Source of the DNA: CAYFIW01 sp964500645
GTDB lineage: Bacteria > Chloroflexota > Dehalococcoidia > Lucifugimonadales > UBA826
DNA length: 64,000 bases
Assembly (NCBI GenBank): GCA_964500645.1
Contig: CAZCOH010000003.1
Location: 24,691 to 88,690 of the forward strand
Direction of reading: 5' to 3'
Part shown: one piece after another, positions 62,826 through 64,000 of the stretch
Numbering within the stretch: the stretch's first letter is position 1
How the letters are laid out: every line of letters starts with the position of its first letter
Made by a program: the position numbers and the translations under genes
Notes under the pieces: model-generated
What the model saw: only the letters and a program-made list of their open reading frames with translations
What the model was told of the DNA's origin: nothing
The model's database searches: none

Positions 62826-63842
62826 CTAAGGTCTGGTTGCTGGGGGTCTCATTTCTATCTGTGCTCTGACTGAGGGATTAACAAGTGACATGGGCCATGT
62901 GCCATTTAGAAGCCTAGCTGCCTCTTGGCCAACTTGTATTTGGGATGCAACCCTTGCTCTATCTGAGGTTCCTGCAGAATGAGGTGTAACTATGACATTA
63001 TCCATATCAAACAAGGCATTATCTGGTAAAGTGGGTTCTACTTCAAAAACGTCTATACCGGCCCCGGCAAATTCATTGTTTTGTAGAGCTTCAATCAGAG
63101 CCTTTTCATCTACGGTCCCACCTCTGCAAGTATTTATAAAATAAGCAGTTTCCTTCATAGCTTTAAAAAAATCAGCTCCAACCAATTTTGATGTTTGATT
63201 ATTCAGTGGGGTATGCATTGAAACGAAGTCAGCTCTAGCCGCTACTTCTTCTAAGCTTCCAACGAGTTCCACTCGGTATTCTTTAGCAATCCAGGGTTGA
63301 ATGTATGGGTCATAGGCTATAACGCTCATACCTAACGCTTGCGCTTTTCTAGCGACAGCTCGGCCAATGTTGCCCAAAGATACCAGGCCTAGCGTTTGAT
63401 CTGTGACCGGAACCATAGGCAACATAGCGTTTCTTGTGTCTTCTCCCCATTTCCCAGACTTAGTTAGGTTGTTTAGGATAGTAAGCTTCTTGGCACAGGC
63501 CAGAATCAGCATAATAGCGTGATTAGAAACTTCCTCTGTACAGAAACCAGCAGTGTTGACAACCATTAAAGATTGCTCTGTCGCTGCCTCATGGTCAATG
63601 TGGTTGAAGCCATGTCCAAAGCTGACGATGGCTTGAGCATCTTCTATTTCTTGGATGACCGTTCGGGGCATTGGAACACCTTGATTAATAATGACGTCGG
63701 CTCCCTTCACTGCCTCTATGGTTTCCCCCTCACTATGGCAAACATAAGTGTCAAATTCGTGGTCTACATTGTCGAGCTGCTTCCGAACCAATTCTGCGTC
63801 AGGTGTACCTCTAGAAATCATTGCGACTTTTAATTTGCCCAT
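62826..63842 (-). CDS. D-3-phosphoglycerate dehydrogenase-like 2-hydroxyacid dehydrogenase
   Basis: A 338-residue D-isomer-specific 2-hydroxyacid dehydrogenase. The nucleotide motif is GLVSLGNIGRAVARKAQALG (near residue 152). The catalytic Arg is in NTCRGGTVDEKALIEAL (near residue 238), the Glu in GIDVFEVEP and the His in VTPHSAGTSDRA. It is shorter than a full SerA with regulatory ACT domains, so serine synthesis is not assured. ATG 63842 is used. Confidence 0.88.
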   Translation of the reverse strand: MGKLKVAMISRGTPDAELVRKQLDNVDHEFDTYVCHSEGETIEAVKGADVIINQGVPMPRTVIQEIEDAQAIVSFGHGFNHIDHEAATEQSLMVVNTAGFCTEEVSNHAIMLILACAKKLTILNNLTKSGKWGEDTRNAMLPMVPVTDQTLGLVSLGNIGRAVARKAQALGMSVIAYDPYIQPWIAKEYRVELVGSLEEVAARADFVSMHTPLNNQTSKLVGADFFKAMKETAYFINTCRGGTVDEKALIEALQNNEFAGAGIDVFEVEPTLPDNALFDMDNVIVTPHSAGTSDRARVASQIQVGQEAARLLNGTWPMSLVNPSVRAQIEMRPPATRP

Positions 63843-63914
63843 TGGGTTCCATCCTCTAACTTCTAACTGAATTTTGATTTATTGGGTTACTTTTATCGGG
63901 TTGTATTTATACAA

Positions 63915-64000
63915 CTAATAAGTACTTGCCGACCTAGGTAGGCTAGAGGATCCCATTAAATATTGGTCTACCCCACGTGCGGCCTCTCTTCCTTCAGCCA
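63915..64000 (-). CDS. C-terminus of a glutamate synthase small-subunit-type oxidoreductase (partial)
   Basis: At the right edge, the minus strand encodes AEGREAARGVDQYLMGSSS followed by LPRSASTY and a TAG stop (63915-63917). The EGREAARGVDxYLMG tail is the C-terminal signature of GltD and related Fe-S/FAD pyridine-nucleotide oxidoreductases. Only 27 residues are inside the window, so the exact family member (GltD, or a fused ferredoxin-type relative) cannot be told. Confidence 0.75.
   Translation of the reverse strand, partial: AEGREAARGVDQYLMGSSSLPRSASTY

Noticed and set aside
1..64000. CRISPR array, insertion sequence or prophage
   Set aside because: No regularly spaced direct repeats, transposase, integrase or phage structural genes were seen.

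Overview
This is an AT-rich bacterial chromosome segment packed with housekeeping and respiratory genes. It most likely comes from an uncultivated marine Chloroflexota, of the SAR202 / Dehalococcoidia kind. The reasons are: the adjacent pair of polytopic envelope proteins of the TIGR03663 (Agl23-like) and DUF2298 (Chlor_Arch_YYY) families, largely seen in Chloroflexota and Archaea; a T-box-controlled ilv-leu operon; a corrinoid reductive-dehalogenase-like protein; and frequent TTG/GTG starts. This assignment is inference. I see no insertion sequence, prophage or CRISPR array.

Layout. 1-1034: end of an unknown gene with its terminator, a DUF971 protein and hpt. 1305-5312: an MrfA/Hrq1-like helicase, an RdhA-like Fe-S/corrinoid protein, and a SelW-like selenoprotein gene whose active-site selenocysteine codon (UGA) splits the reading frame, followed by a perfect bidirectional terminator. 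5599-9542: a TauE/SafE permease, then thrS behind a strong promoter and an attenuator-like terminator, then infC (with an AUA start)-rpmI-rplT. 9597-17527 (minus): a complete aa3/caa3 oxidase operon ctaA-B-C-D-E-F-G plus a small membrane protein and Sco. 17669: tRNA-Pro(CGG). 17868-22714: a membrane-fusion protein, a MacB-type permease and an MFS protein. 22746-26283 (minus): a succinate dehydrogenase/fumarate reductase with an HdrB-like third subunit instead of a membrane anchor. 26458-33941: promoter, T-box, ilvB-ilvN-ilvC, a Leu-rich leader ORF with a hairpin, then leuA-leuC-leuD. 34038-38985 (minus): udg-rnj-ftsK. 39191-42615: aroE and mutS, tail to tail. 42824-48549 (minus): a NuoE/NuoF/NuoG-like soluble module plus a ferredoxin-NADP-reductase-like flavoprotein. 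48621-55465 (minus): an envelope glycan/lipid cluster. 55615-64000: amidase, ftsY, a LysR regulator, a sortase, a zinc-ribbon protein, an amidohydrolase, an MDR dehydrogenase, a SerA-like dehydrogenase and the C-terminus of a glutamate-synthase-type protein.

How it fits together. The genes describe an aerobic heterotroph or mixotroph with a haem-copper terminal oxidase, a quinone-linked SQR and an NADH-oxidising flavin/Fe-S module. Branched-chain amino-acid synthesis appears controlled by uncharged tRNA (T-box) and possibly by a second control point ahead of leuA. The most notable items are the selenoprotein hidden by its UGA codon, the T-box plus leader-peptide arrangement, the AUA start of infC, and a formate-dehydrogenase-like subunit that has lost its catalytic Sec/Cys-His pair.
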